Source of the DNA: Candidatus Lutacidiplasma silvani | GTDB taxonomy: Archaea; Thermoplasmatota; Thermoplasmata; Lutacidiplasmatales; UBA184 | Length of the DNA stretch: 52,591 nt | Reading direction: 5' to 3' | Assembly: GCA_022750295.1 (NCBI GenBank) | Contig: JAKIVZ010000016.1 | Location: forward strand, 1-52,591 | Shown here: positions 24,857-32,624 of the stretch, piece after piece | How positions within the stretch are numbered: position 1 is the first letter of the stretch | Layout: each line of letters begins with the position of its first letter | Notes under the pieces: model-generated | Database searches by the model: none | The model's input: the letters and a program-made list of their open reading frames with translations, nothing else | What the model was told of the DNA's origin: nothing | Position numbers and translations under genes: made by a program

Positions 24857-26251
24857 ATGTCGGGCCTCCGGGATTCGGAAGACGCCGTCACGCGCGCGCT
24901 CGGCCGGATTGCCCCGAATACCTCGTACGCGGAGGCCATGGCCGAGCGGAGCGACGGACTCCGTCTGCGGCTCGACCGGTCCCAGACGTCGCTCGGTGTC
25001 GACCCCCGGCTCGAGGGGGCGGTCTTCCGGGCGTGGGCCGGCGACGAGTGGGTCGAGGCGGCGTCGAGCGGACTCGATGCGGCCAGTCTCACGGCCACCG
25101 CCGACGCCCTCCGCTCCCACCTGGGCGCGAAGGCGAAGTCGACTCCCCCGCCGGGGATCTCGGCGACCGGGAGCGGGGAGCGGCAGACGCACGCCAAGCG
25201 GCCGGTCGCGGCGCTGTCGCCCGAGGAGCGGCTCGAGATCGCCCGCCGGATGTCCGAGACCGCGAAGTCGGTCGGTGGGATCCACGACGTCATCGTCACC
25301 TTGGTCGGCCAGACGGAGGAGCGGCTGTTCGTGTCGACCGCGGGCGCCCGACGGTGGCAGCAGATCGAACGCACCCGGGCGGCCGTCGTCCCGATCGCGA
25401 TGGAGAACGGAAAGGTCGAGTACGACTACGTGAGCCTCGGCGGAACCGGCGGCCTCGAGGTCCTCGACGGCCTGACCGACGACGAGATCGTTCGGACCGC
25501 GAAGGAGGCGAAGGCCCTCCTGATGGCCGGCTCCGCCCCGACGGGGTCCATGAACGTCATCCTCGACCCCGGGACCGCCGGGACGTTCGCCCACGAGTCG
25601 TTCGGCCACGGCACCGAGGCCGACCAACTGCTCCGGGACCGGTCGTACTTGAAGCCGCTCCTCGGGGAGATGGTCGGACCGGAGTTCCTCACCCTCGTCG
25701 ACGACGGCTCGTACCCGCAAGGGTGGGGGTCGGTGTTCTTCGACGACGAGGGCCACCCGTCCCAACGGACGGTCCTGGTCGACCACGGGAAATTCGTCTC
25801 GGTGCTCCACGATCGCGAGTCGGCTGCGTTCTTCGGCCGGACCGCCACCGGGAACACCCGACGGGCCGATTTCCTGAGCCGACCGTTCGTCCGGATGACC
25901 AACACGTTCGTCGAACCCGGGGATTGGTCGCTGGACGAGCTCGTGAAGGAGGCGAAGGACGGCCTCCTCCTCCAGAACTGCACGAGCGGGATCGAGGACC
26001 CGCTCGGCGGTCAGATGCAGATCAAGGTGAAGAAGGCCCGCCGGATCGTCCACGGCGAGCTTGGAGCGGTCGGCCCCTCGATGGCGCTCTCCGGGAAGGT
26101 CCTCGACTTCCTGAAGGGGATCCGGGGGGTCGGCAGGGCCGACGTCTTCGGGATCTTCCCCGGTTCGTGCGGGAAGGGCCATACCGACCTCATTCCGGCG
26201 GGAACTGGCGGCTCGTACCTCCTCTCCCACGCCGTCGTGGGGCCTGCATGA
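24857..26251 (+). CDS. tldD: Metalloprotease TldD
   Basis: Catalytic subunit of the TldD/TldE (PmbA) protease, which digests unfolded peptides and, in bacteria, matures microcin B17 and processes CcdA. The 464-residue protein carries the metal-binding HExxxH motif in TFAHESFGHGTEADQLL near residue 250, followed by GSVFFDDEGHPSQRTVLVDHGKFVSVLHDRESA. RPFVRMTNTFVEPGDWSLDELV and LLLQNCTSGIEDPLGGQMQIKVKKARRIV come next, all typical of the family. The ATG start is set by the leaderless TATA spacing. Its TGA overlaps the ATG of the partner gene, so the two subunits are made together. Confidence 0.92.
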   Translation: MSGLRDSEDAVTRALGRIAPNTSYAEAMAERSDGLRLRLDRSQTSLGVDPRLEGAVFRAWAGDEWVEAASSGLDAASLTATADALRSHLGAKAKSTPPPGISATGSGERQTHAKRPVAALSPEERLEIARRMSETAKSVGGIHDVIVTLVGQTEERLFVSTAGARRWQQIERTRAAVVPIAMENGKVEYDYVSLGGTGGLEVLDGLTDDEIVRTAKEAKALLMAGSAPTGSMNVILDPGTAGTFAHESFGHGTEADQLLRDRSYLKPLLGEMVGPEFLTLVDDGSYPQGWGSVFFDDEGHPSQRTVLVDHGKFVSVLHDRESAAFFGRTATGNTRRADFLSRPFVRMTNTFVEPGDWSLDELVKEAKDGLLLQNCTSGIEDPLGGQMQIKVKKARRIVHGELGAVGPSMALSGKVLDFLKGIRGVGRADVFGIFPGSCGKGHTDLIPAGTGGSYLLSHAVVGPA

Positions 26252-27663
26252 CCGATCCGACGTTCGGCGCCGAGACCGCGTACCGGGCGGCCGACCACCT
26301 CCGGAAGACCTCGCTCGCCGGTACCTGGGACGTCTTCGGCGAGAAGGCCGAGCGGTTCGAGATCCACCTGAACGGCACGAAGCGGGAGATGGTCCGGGGG
26401 CCGGTCCGCATCGAAGGGATCGGGCTCCGGGTCCTGCGGCCGGTCGACGGCCAGCTGGGGATCGGGTTCGCGGCGACCTCCGACCGCTCGGCCGAGTCGC
26501 TCTCTCGGGCGGTCCAGGACGCCGAGGCCGCGGCCCGGTACTCGCGCTTCCCGGCGGCCCACGTCGAGCTCCCGGCGGCGGCGCCGAACGCGGGTCCGGT
26601 CGATTCGGTCGACCGGGGCGCGTGGGCGAAGCCGCTCGAATCGCTCAACGCCTACGTGCACGAGCTCGTTTCCGCCTTCGAGGGCCGGCACGGGGTCGTG
26701 CCCAGCTTCGGTTCGGTCCACCTGACGCTCGGGGAATCCACGCTCGCGAATTCGGCGGGGCTGGAACACCGGGCCAGCCGGACCCTCGTCGACGTCGAGG
26801 TCGCGGTCAAGGCGTTCGGGGGCCCGGAGGGCCGGCCGCCGGGGGAATACTGGGTCGTCGGACACAGCGTCCGGCTCGACCCGTCGAACGTCCGGTCGGA
26901 CGTGGAGACCTGGTGCCAGCGGGCGAAGGACGTCCGGGTCGCGAAATCCCCGACCGCGGGGGAGCAGACGGTGGTCATCCCGCCCCGGGCCCTCGCCGAC
27001 GTCCTTCCCGACATTCTGAGCTTCCGACTCTCGGGCGCCGCCCAACTTCGGGGGATGGCCCCGAAGCCGGGCGAGACGATCGGGGCGGAACCGATCTCGA
27101 TCTGGGACGACGGGACGCTTCCGTTCGCCCTCGGCACGGCGACCGCCGACGACGAGGGGCACGCCCAGAGCCGTCGACGGCTCGTCCACGCCGGCCGGGC
27201 CGAGGCGACCCTCTACGATGTCCTCCATGGGGGCGCCTCGCAGGTCCCCTCCACCGGCAATGGGCGCCGCGACATTCTCTCCTACCCAGACTGGGAACGG
27301 TTCTCCCATGCCCCGGGACCGATGGCGACGACGCTGGTCGTCGGCACCGGCGACGTGGCGACCGACGCCGAACTCGCCGAGGTCGCGGGGGAGGGGATCT
27401 GGCTCGACCAGCTCGGATACGCGTTCCCCGACGCCCTGAGCGGCGCCTACGGCGGCGAGATCCGGATCGGCTACCGGATCCACCGGGGCAAGATCACAGA
27501 GCCACTGCGCGGTGGCACCATCGGCGGTCTGGTGGTGGCGGGAACGGGCGAACGGTCGCTCTTGAACTCCGTCGTGGCCATGGGGTCCCGAGCCGAGCTG
27601 ATGCCGCACCTCTCGTGCCCGACGCTCGTGGTCGAAAAGATGGGCGTCGGCGGCGCGGACTAG
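26248..27663 (+). CDS. pmbA: TldD-partner protease subunit PmbA/TldE
   Basis: The non-catalytic partner that forms a heterodimer with TldD. The 471-residue protein lacks the HExxxH motif, as expected for TldE/PmbA. It has the family features HLTLGESTLANSAGLEHRASRTLVDVEVAVKAF, VVIPPRALADVLPDILSFRLSGAAQLRGM and SIWDDGTLPFALGTATADDEGHAQSRRRLVHAGR, plus a C-terminal GEIRIGYRIHRGKITEPLRGGTIGG. The start overlaps the tldD stop as ATGA. Confidence 0.9.
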   Translation: MTDPTFGAETAYRAADHLRKTSLAGTWDVFGEKAERFEIHLNGTKREMVRGPVRIEGIGLRVLRPVDGQLGIGFAATSDRSAESLSRAVQDAEAAARYSRFPAAHVELPAAAPNAGPVDSVDRGAWAKPLESLNAYVHELVSAFEGRHGVVPSFGSVHLTLGESTLANSAGLEHRASRTLVDVEVAVKAFGGPEGRPPGEYWVVGHSVRLDPSNVRSDVETWCQRAKDVRVAKSPTAGEQTVVIPPRALADVLPDILSFRLSGAAQLRGMAPKPGETIGAEPISIWDDGTLPFALGTATADDEGHAQSRRRLVHAGRAEATLYDVLHGGASQVPSTGNGRRDILSYPDWERFSHAPGPMATTLVVGTGDVATDAELAEVAGEGIWLDQLGYAFPDALSGAYGGEIRIGYRIHRGKITEPLRGGTIGGLVVAGTGERSLLNSVVAMGSRAELMPHLSCPTLVVEKMGVGGAD

Positions 27664-27726
27664 CCGGTCGGCGCGGCGACTCGGGGCTCGATCTGCCCCA
27701 CGCCCCGGTCGGGGCGGGGCGATCGC

Positions 27727-27954
27727 CTACCGCTTCGGGCCGTTGAGCTCGATCGAGCCGCAGGCCGGGCATCGCGAGCCCGGGAGGTTGGCCGAGTAGG
27801 TGCCGCTGAACCCGGTGCCGACGAGGACCTCCAGACCGTTCGGCCGGAGCCGGGAGGCGGTCGACTCCCGCGACCAGAACAGGCCGGAGCCGTTCGAGGT
27901 CGCCACGAAGCCGCTCTCGAGCTCGCCGCCGCACTTTGCGCACCGCCCTGCCAT
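27727..27954 (-). CDS. Small zinc-ribbon protein (DUF6487-like)
   Basis: A 75-residue protein with an N-terminal CxxC (RCAKCGGELESGFV) and a C-terminal CxxC (SRCPACGSIEL) that together can hold one zinc. Between them GSGLFWSRE resembles the conserved aromatic W of DUF6487-type zinc ribbons. Function is unknown. ATG at 27954 is preferred over one eight codons upstream because relatives start just before the first CxxC. It stands alone on the minus strand, downstream of pmbA. Confidence 0.6.
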   Translation of the reverse strand: MAGRCAKCGGELESGFVATSNGSGLFWSRESTASRLRPNGLEVLVGTGFSGTYSANLPGSRCPACGSIELNGPKR

Positions 27955-28064
27955 TGGATCGGAACCCGGGCGCCCCACCCCCGGTCGGGTATCTGTGGTT
28001 TGCGCTCAAAAGAATGGGAAGGGGGGTCGGACGCCCCCCAGAATTGGACCGCCCCTACCGGGGC

Positions 28065-28087
28065 CCCCCGCGCGTCTTCCGCGGGGG
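28065..28087. repeat. GC-rich hairpin
   Basis: CCCCCGCG and CGCGGGGG are perfect 8-base arms with a 7-base loop. This is the first of two strong hairpins in the 208-bp space between the zinc-ribbon gene and the small-protein operon. It could mark the 3' end of the leftward small-protein transcript or be part of a small RNA. Confidence 0.5.
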
Positions 28088-28096
28088 AAAACACGA

Positions 28097-28129
28097 CCCC
28101 CGCCGAGCTCCGGGTAAGCCCGGCGGGGG
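28097..28129. repeat. Second GC-rich hairpin
   Basis: CCCCCGCCG and CGGCGGGGG form a perfect 9-bp stem around a 15-base loop that can itself partly pair (CCGGG/CCCGG). It is only 10 bases from the previous hairpin, so the two form a compact structured block. Confidence 0.5.
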
Positions 28130-28162
28130 CCAAAGACATCGTGATTAGAGACCCACCAGCAT

Positions 28163-28375
28163 CTATTCGCTCCGAGCGGAAGGGAGGGAGGCGACGGCGC
28201 CGCTGCGCTTCCAGCCGGCGTCGACAGGGGCCAGCCACGAGGGCCAGCGGTACGCGGCGAACATCGGGACCGTCGGCTCGCCCTCCGCCGAGGGGTACGA
28301 CCCCTGGCGGAGAGCGGGCGCCCGCCGAACACGCGGCAGGCTGGGAACCCCGGGCCCTTCTGGAAGCAGCATCAT
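28163..28375 (-). CDS. Small protein coupled to the 115-residue gene
   Basis: A 70-residue protein of unknown function. Its ATG at 28375 overlaps the upstream stop as ATGA and is preceded by the Shine-Dalgarno-like GGAGGAG, the best evidence that it is translated. Codon third positions are strongly G/C as in the neighbours. It is basic and proline-rich at the start and contains MFAAYRWPSWLAPVDAGWK, an aromatic segment that could be amphipathic. No cysteine and no membrane helix. Lies under the same promoter as the 115-residue protein, divergent from the STAND regulator. Confidence 0.55.
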   Translation of the reverse strand: MMLLPEGPGVPSLPRVRRAPALRQGSYPSAEGEPTVPMFAAYRWPSWLAPVDAGWKRSGAVASLPSARSE

Positions 28376-28719
28376 AGGAACTCCTCCGACTGGGTGGGCA
28401 TCACCCAGGGGATCGAGAGGCCCGAGCGGCGCGCGTTGAGCACGGGGCTCGCGACGACCTTCGCGGGGGCCGGGAAGACGAACTCCGGCTCGGAGGACGC
28501 GAGGTCCTCGTCGCCGGCGACCTCGCCGGCTTCGGTGGTGCCGAAGCCGGCCATCATCGGGAAGGCACCGAGGATCGCGGGGCACTCCTCGGAGGGCTGG
28601 GCGCGGAAGCGGAAGAGGTGGTCCTCGTGGACCCGGCCGCACGCCGTGCAGACATCGGTCTGCGTGAGCATGGTGCCAATCCCCGAGAGGTAGGCACCGC
28701 TTGCCGCCGTCCGCGCCAT
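28372..28719 (-). CDS. Small protein of unknown function, divergent from STAND regulator
   Basis: A 115-residue protein with no recognised domain. It has a CxxC early on (DVCTACGRVHEDH) followed by a third cysteine (SEECPAIL), then an acidic middle (GEVAGDEDLASSEPEF) and a C-terminal segment SGLSIPWVMPTQSEEF. The CxxC..H could bind metal. The ATG at 28719 lies about 30 bases from a clear TATA-like GATTTAAATACTC, so the mRNA is leaderless. It shares an A/T-rich divergent promoter with the large ATPase regulator to its right, which suggests the regulator controls it. Confidence 0.6.
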   Translation of the reverse strand: MARTAASGAYLSGIGTMLTQTDVCTACGRVHEDHLFRFRAQPSEECPAILGAFPMMAGFGTTEAGEVAGDEDLASSEPEFVFPAPAKVVASPVLNARRSGLSIPWVMPTQSEEFL

Positions 28720-28742
28720 AGCAAGAGGGAGTGGGCGTTTTT

Positions 28743-28790
28743 GAGTATTTAAATCGAATTTGATATTTTGTACAAATTAACGATATGTAG
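28743..28790. promoter_or_regulatory. A/T-rich divergent promoter
   Basis: The most A/T-rich stretch of the area. On the minus strand TTTAAATACTC (28744-28754) serves the 115-residue gene about 30 bases away. On the plus strand TTGATATTTTG or AACGATATG can serve the STAND regulator, whose GTG is at 28816. Confidence 0.6.
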
Positions 28791-28815
28791 TCGAGGGCCC
28801 CTATTCCGGGTACCG

Positions 28816-31254
28816 GTGCCCGTCCAGACCTACCTCCCGACGGAGATCCTCGACTACGTCGAGACGCACGCCCCTCCCGCCGACAGTGCATTCGGGATCA
28901 GCCAGCGGGAGCTCGCCAAGTCGCTCGGCTACCACCCCTGCTCGATGTCCCGCCCCCTTGCCGACCTCGTCCGGGACGGGCTCCTGAACCGCCAGCGGGG
29001 CCACGTCCGGGGGGGGGAGCGCCGCCAGCTGGTCTACGGGCTCACCGAGCGGGGGCGGGAGAAACTCAAGGCGCAGACCCGGGACGTCCCGGTCCTCTCC
29101 GGGGACCTCCCCGCCCCTCCGAACCCGTTCGTCGGCCGGAAGCCGGAGCTGAAGGAGCTCTGGAACTACTCGAAGGAAGGGGGGGCGATCGTCTTTGTCC
29201 AAGGGTCGAGCGGGATGGGAAAAACCGCCCTGGTCAGCCGCCACGTCCGCCGGTTCCGGGGCGGCTGGGTCCCGTTCTGGTTCACGATCCGGGTCGGAAG
29301 CTCGGTCCGCCAGTTCACCTCCGCCCTCTCCCACGCCCTCGCGGTCCTCGGGGCGCCCCAGCTCGCCTACTACTCCCAGCTTCCCCGCCAGCCCGTCGGT
29401 CGGGAGGTCGCCGACCTCGCCCAACGGGCCCTCGGCGACCGCCCGCTCCTCGCCGTGGTCGACGACCTGCAGAACGCCGACCCGGACCTCAAGGCGTTCC
29501 TCCGGGACATGGTCCAAAGCCTTGGACCGGAACACCGCCACCTGTTCGTTTTGATGGGCCACGACGGCCCGTACTTCCAGCCGCAGCGGATCGCGACCCA
29601 CCACTTCGTCCTCGGGGGCCTCGACCGGTCCGCGGCCCACGAGCTGACCGACCGCCACGGGGGCCTCGCGGACCGGTTCGAGTCGATCTACCAGGCGACC
29701 CTGGGAAGTCCGCTCCTGCTCCAGCTCTCGGTCACGAACCCCGGGCTCGACGCCTCCCCCCAGGCGTTGCCGGCGGCCGTCGTGGAGCGGCTCCCGCTCG
29801 ACGAGGCGACCGCCCTGCTGCCGGTGGCGATCGCGCACGAGCCGCTCCCGCTCGCCTTTGTGCGGGACACCTGCGGTCTCGAGTCGGGGCGGATCGACGA
29901 GCTCCGGCGGATGGGGATCGTCCAGACGACCGTCGAAGGGCACATCGAGCTGCTCCAAGTCGTGCGGGCGGCGCTGATCGGCCGCCTCGGGCCGATCGAG
30001 GAGCGCGAAGCCCACATCCGGCTGGCGGCGTTCTACGGCCGCAGCCACCGACCGGAGGCGATCCGCGAGCGGTTCCTCCACCTGACGTCGGGCGAGCGGT
30101 GGGACGACGCGGTCCAGGTCCTCACCCGGCACGAGCGGGCGCTTCTCGCGCTCGGGTACGCCGAGGCGTTCCGGAGCGCCCTCAGCCACATGACGCTCGC
30201 CATGCCGACCGGCCTCCACCGGGTCCGGGCGCTCCGGATGGAGGCGATGGTGCTCCGGTCCCACTCGGAGTACCCCGAGGCGATCCTCGCCTTCCGGCGG
30301 GCGATCCTGGAGGCGACCGGCGACGGTCGGATCGAGGCGGAGTGTCTCAACCAGATCGTCGACCTCTACGTCCGACTCCACCAGGTCGACGAGGCGGAGC
30401 GGGCCCTCATCGAAGCCCGGAGCCGTGGTACGTCGACCAAGCGGCAGCAAGCGATGCTCCTCCTCTCCGAGTCGCGGATCGTCGAGTCCCGCGGCGACCT
30501 GTTCCGGGCCAAAGGGATGTTCCAGGAAACGTTCGACTTCGCCCGGCGGTCCCGCCTGCCCGACCTCGAGCTCGAGGCGGTCGCCGCGTGGTCCCGGCTG
30601 GCCGCGATGGGAGGCGACCACGAAGCGGCGCTCCGCGTCGTCGCCCAGGGTCTCCCGGAGGCGCGGCAGGCCGGTCGGATCGACATCGTGCTCCACCTCC
30701 TCCTCGTCCGGGCCCGGAGCTACGCCGAGACCGGCCGGCGCGAGATCGCCGAGCAGGAGATGCAGGCGATGCGGGTGGAAGCCGAATCGCTCGGGTACCT
30801 CGGCCAGCTCGCGTACACGCTGAGCGGTCTCGCGGCGATGGCGACCGAAGCCGGCCGGTGGGCCGAAGGGATCAGCTACGCTCGGCAGGCGAGCAACCTC
30901 GCCGAGCGGCTCGGGAACGACCTCGTCCTCGGCCACACCCTCGGGCTCATGGCGTCCGGCGAGACCCGGCAGGGGCTGTTCCAGGAGGCGATCCAGCACG
31001 CCGAGCGAAGCGTGACCGTCCTTCGCCGGCTGCCCGCGTCGGACTCGCTCGCGATCTCGATCGCCTACCTCTCGGAGGCGTACCTGGCGAGCGGGGAACT
31101 GACGCTCGGGAAACGGTACTACACGGAGTCGCTTCGGGTCGCCGACTCGCTCGGGATGCCGCAGTGGCGCGAGTCGATCGAGCGCGAGCTCGGCGCGATG
31201 ATCGCGAAGCTCGAGAGCGCCGGGGGAGAGAACGAATCCGGAACCCCCAACTGA
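28816..31254 (+). CDS. STAND-type ATPase regulator: winged helix, NB-ARC-like ATPase, TPR repeats
   Basis: An 812-residue signal-transduction protein. Residues 15-90 are a winged helix (FGISQRELAKSLGYHPCSMSRPLADLVRDGLLNRQ). Residues 105-330 form a P-loop ATPase, with Walker A in IVFVQGSSGMGKTALVSRHV and Walker B in PLLAVVDDLQNADPDLKAFL. The rest, to the C-terminus, is an alpha-helical TPR array with repeated A..Y..A...A pairs. This is the layout of MalT/NB-ARC regulators, which form oligomers on ATP and ligand binding and then switch transcription, but with the DNA-binding domain at the N-terminus. GTG at 28816 fits the A/T-rich promoter; a TTG at 28768 is possible. It is divergent from the two small proteins and convergent with the micro-ORF. 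Confidence 0.78.
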   Translation: MPVQTYLPTEILDYVETHAPPADSAFGISQRELAKSLGYHPCSMSRPLADLVRDGLLNRQRGHVRGGERRQLVYGLTERGREKLKAQTRDVPVLSGDLPAPPNPFVGRKPELKELWNYSKEGGAIVFVQGSSGMGKTALVSRHVRRFRGGWVPFWFTIRVGSSVRQFTSALSHALAVLGAPQLAYYSQLPRQPVGREVADLAQRALGDRPLLAVVDDLQNADPDLKAFLRDMVQSLGPEHRHLFVLMGHDGPYFQPQRIATHHFVLGGLDRSAAHELTDRHGGLADRFESIYQATLGSPLLLQLSVTNPGLDASPQALPAAVVERLPLDEATALLPVAIAHEPLPLAFVRDTCGLESGRIDELRRMGIVQTTVEGHIELLQVVRAALIGRLGPIEEREAHIRLAAFYGRSHRPEAIRERFLHLTSGERWDDAVQVLTRHERALLALGYAEAFRSALSHMTLAMPTGLHRVRALRMEAMVLRSHSEYPEAILAFRRAILEATGDGRIEAECLNQIVDLYVRLHQVDEAERALIEARSRGTSTKRQQAMLLLSESRIVESRGDLFRAKGMFQETFDFARRSRLPDLELEAVAAWSRLAAMGGDHEAALRVVAQGLPEARQAGRIDIVLHLLLVRARSYAETGRREIAEQEMQAMRVEAESLGYLGQLAYTLSGLAAMATEAGRWAEGISYARQASNLAERLGNDLVLGHTLGLMASGETRQGLFQEAIQHAERSVTVLRRLPASDSLAISIAYLSEAYLASGELTLGKRYYTESLRVADSLGMPQWRESIERELGAMIAKLESAGGENESGTPN

Positions 31255-31307
31255 GCCGCAGGTCGCCGCCAGCCCGACCCGCTCGCGTGGAGTCGAACTG
31301 GCGGCGA

Positions 31308-31325
31308 GAGGGGCCGGAGCCCCTC
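31308..31325. terminator. Hairpin between the STAND gene and the micro-ORF
   Basis: GAGGGGC and GCCCCTC form a perfect 7-bp stem around CGGA. It lies 16 bases past the micro-ORF stop on the minus strand and 53 bases past the STAND stop on the plus strand, so it could end either convergent transcript. Confidence 0.5.
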
Positions 31326-31341
31326 AAGTCGTCGAAGGAGT

Positions 31342-31386
31342 TTACAGCTGCTCGGTCGGAACGGGGGGCACGCAGGGGATGTACAT
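31342..31386 (-). CDS. Micro-ORF of 14 codons with strong Shine-Dalgarno and promoter
   Basis: Reads MYIPCVPPVPTEQL and stops with TAA. It is preceded by GGAGGTGA (31394-31401), a full match to the archaeal anti-Shine-Dalgarno, 7 bases before the ATG, which is the best ribosome site in this window. A TATA-like ACATTTATCTACC at 31424-31435 predicts a transcript start near 31404, just ahead of that site, and a hairpin follows the stop. The four signals in the right order make a real translated unit likely in spite of its size. The peptide is hydrophobic, proline-rich and has one cysteine. Function unknown. Confidence 0.5.
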   Translation of the reverse strand: MYIPCVPPVPTEQL

Positions 31387-31393
31387 CGGTGGG

Positions 31394-31435
31394 TCACCTC
31401 CGAGCGTCCCCGCGGAAAGGCGGTAGATAAATGTT
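31394..31435 (-). promoter_or_regulatory. TATA box and Shine-Dalgarno of the micro-ORF
   Basis: On the minus strand AACATTTATCTA (31424-31435) is followed, 22 bases later, by GGAGGTGA (31394-31401) and then the ATG at 31386. Confidence 0.55.
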
Positions 31436-31752
31436 CTGTGAATCGTTCGACGCCGATGCGCGGTTATACGCCACGCATTCGTGAGGGTGAATGCGCACCC
31501 AGATAAGAATCCTCAGAACGTCCGACGCGCGCTGTATTCCGTCTCACGAAACCCACCGCTCGTGAGCCGGACGACGGACCCGGCGGCCGACGCTCGTACC
31601 CGCTCCGGGAGTTCCACGTCAGCTCCCGTCGGGAGATTGGAAGGCCCCTCCCGGCCCCGTTCGGACGGACCCGAAACCGGAACGGGCTCCGACGAACTCC
31701 GGTTCCGCACTGCCGTTTCCTTAATGGCGGCGATCTCGCTCCCCGAAACCGA
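31436..31752. other. Gap before the secreted protein gene
   Basis: No convincing gene is seen on either strand. Frames present here lack protein character. The only clear signal is a TATA-like TTTCCTTAATGG at 31716-31726, about 31 bases before the ATG at 31753. Confidence 0.4.
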
Positions 31753-32595
31753 ATGGTCGCGCCGCCGATCCTGCGCTCGAGGCACCCACTCTGGATCGGG
31801 GTCGTCGTCGCCGCTCTGGCGATGGTGCTCCTCGTGCCGTTGGCGTTCGGCGGGGGCCTCGCCGTGCACTCCGAGTGTACGCTCGCCCCCGTGGGCACGG
31901 AATCGGTGTGGACTCCCGGGGTCACCGTGAACTCTCCTCCAAATGGGACGGCGACCGGGTGGGCCAACGGAAGCGTGCTCGGGGCGGACGAGGAAAGTTC
32001 CCCCATGCACAACGGTTCGGCGGGCGTCCTAGAGGTCCTCATGAATTGGACGGTCGACCGTACCACCATGGACTGGACGACGGGCCCGGGGCTTCGCGAC
32101 GCGTGCACCCGACCGTACTGGGCGACGGCCGCCGGACCGGTCGGAGCCACCGCCGACGCCGTGTGGTGCCTCCTTCAGGGTCCTGGCAACGGCTCCGATA
32201 TCGGGCTCTCGACGGAAACTCCGGTGACCGGCTGCCCGTTCCTCGGCACTCCGCAGGCGGCGGAGTTCAACGAATCCTTCGGGGTGGGCTGCCCGTCCGG
32301 TTCGGCTCTCGAGGGCGGCTGCGGCGCCCGGACCCTGGAGGACGGCGGGAGCATTCGGAGCACGTTCCACGCGTCCGTCGTCGGACTCTCCGTCGAGATC
32401 CCCCTACCGCGGGGTCCGGCCGGCTCATGGATCGAAGTCGCCGACCCGATGAACCAGGCGGTGACCTACACAACGTTCGGCCCCGGGTGCTGGGTCTATG
32501 AATCCCCGGCGGGCCCCGAGTCCGGGTTGCTCACCTGGGGCCCGTACGCGGCGATTCCCCCCCCCGGGCCCAACGCGGTCTGCACGTTCGGATGA
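31753..32595 (+). CDS. Secreted or membrane-anchored protein of unknown function
   Basis: A 280-residue protein with a basic start and a strong hydrophobic helix (PLWIGVVVAALAMVLLVPLAFGGGL, residues 12-36) that acts as signal peptide or anchor. The exterior part has paired cysteines (SECTLAP, DACTRPYW, VWCLLQ, TGCPFLG, VGCPSGSALEGGCGA, PGCWVYE, AVCTFG) suggesting disulfides, and many NxS/T sites suited to N-glycosylation. No domain is recognised. The mRNA is probably leaderless, from the TATA-like CCTTAATGG about 31 bases upstream. Confidence 0.6.
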   Translation: MVAPPILRSRHPLWIGVVVAALAMVLLVPLAFGGGLAVHSECTLAPVGTESVWTPGVTVNSPPNGTATGWANGSVLGADEESSPMHNGSAGVLEVLMNWTVDRTTMDWTTGPGLRDACTRPYWATAAGPVGATADAVWCLLQGPGNGSDIGLSTETPVTGCPFLGTPQAAEFNESFGVGCPSGSALEGGCGARTLEDGGSIRSTFHASVVGLSVEIPLPRGPAGSWIEVADPMNQAVTYTTFGPGCWVYESPAGPESGLLTWGPYAAIPPPGPNAVCTFG

Positions 32596-32624
32596 TCCGG
32601 CCCAGAGGCCGGGCCGTCGCCGGA

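Noticed and set aside
24017-26230. Minus-strand frame of 737 codons
   Set aside because: Antisense to the HAD and tldD genes, which have clear motifs; no protein signal in the reverse reading.
28801-30999. Minus-strand frame of 732 codons
   Set aside because: Antisense to the STAND regulator and made almost only of charged residues, G and P.
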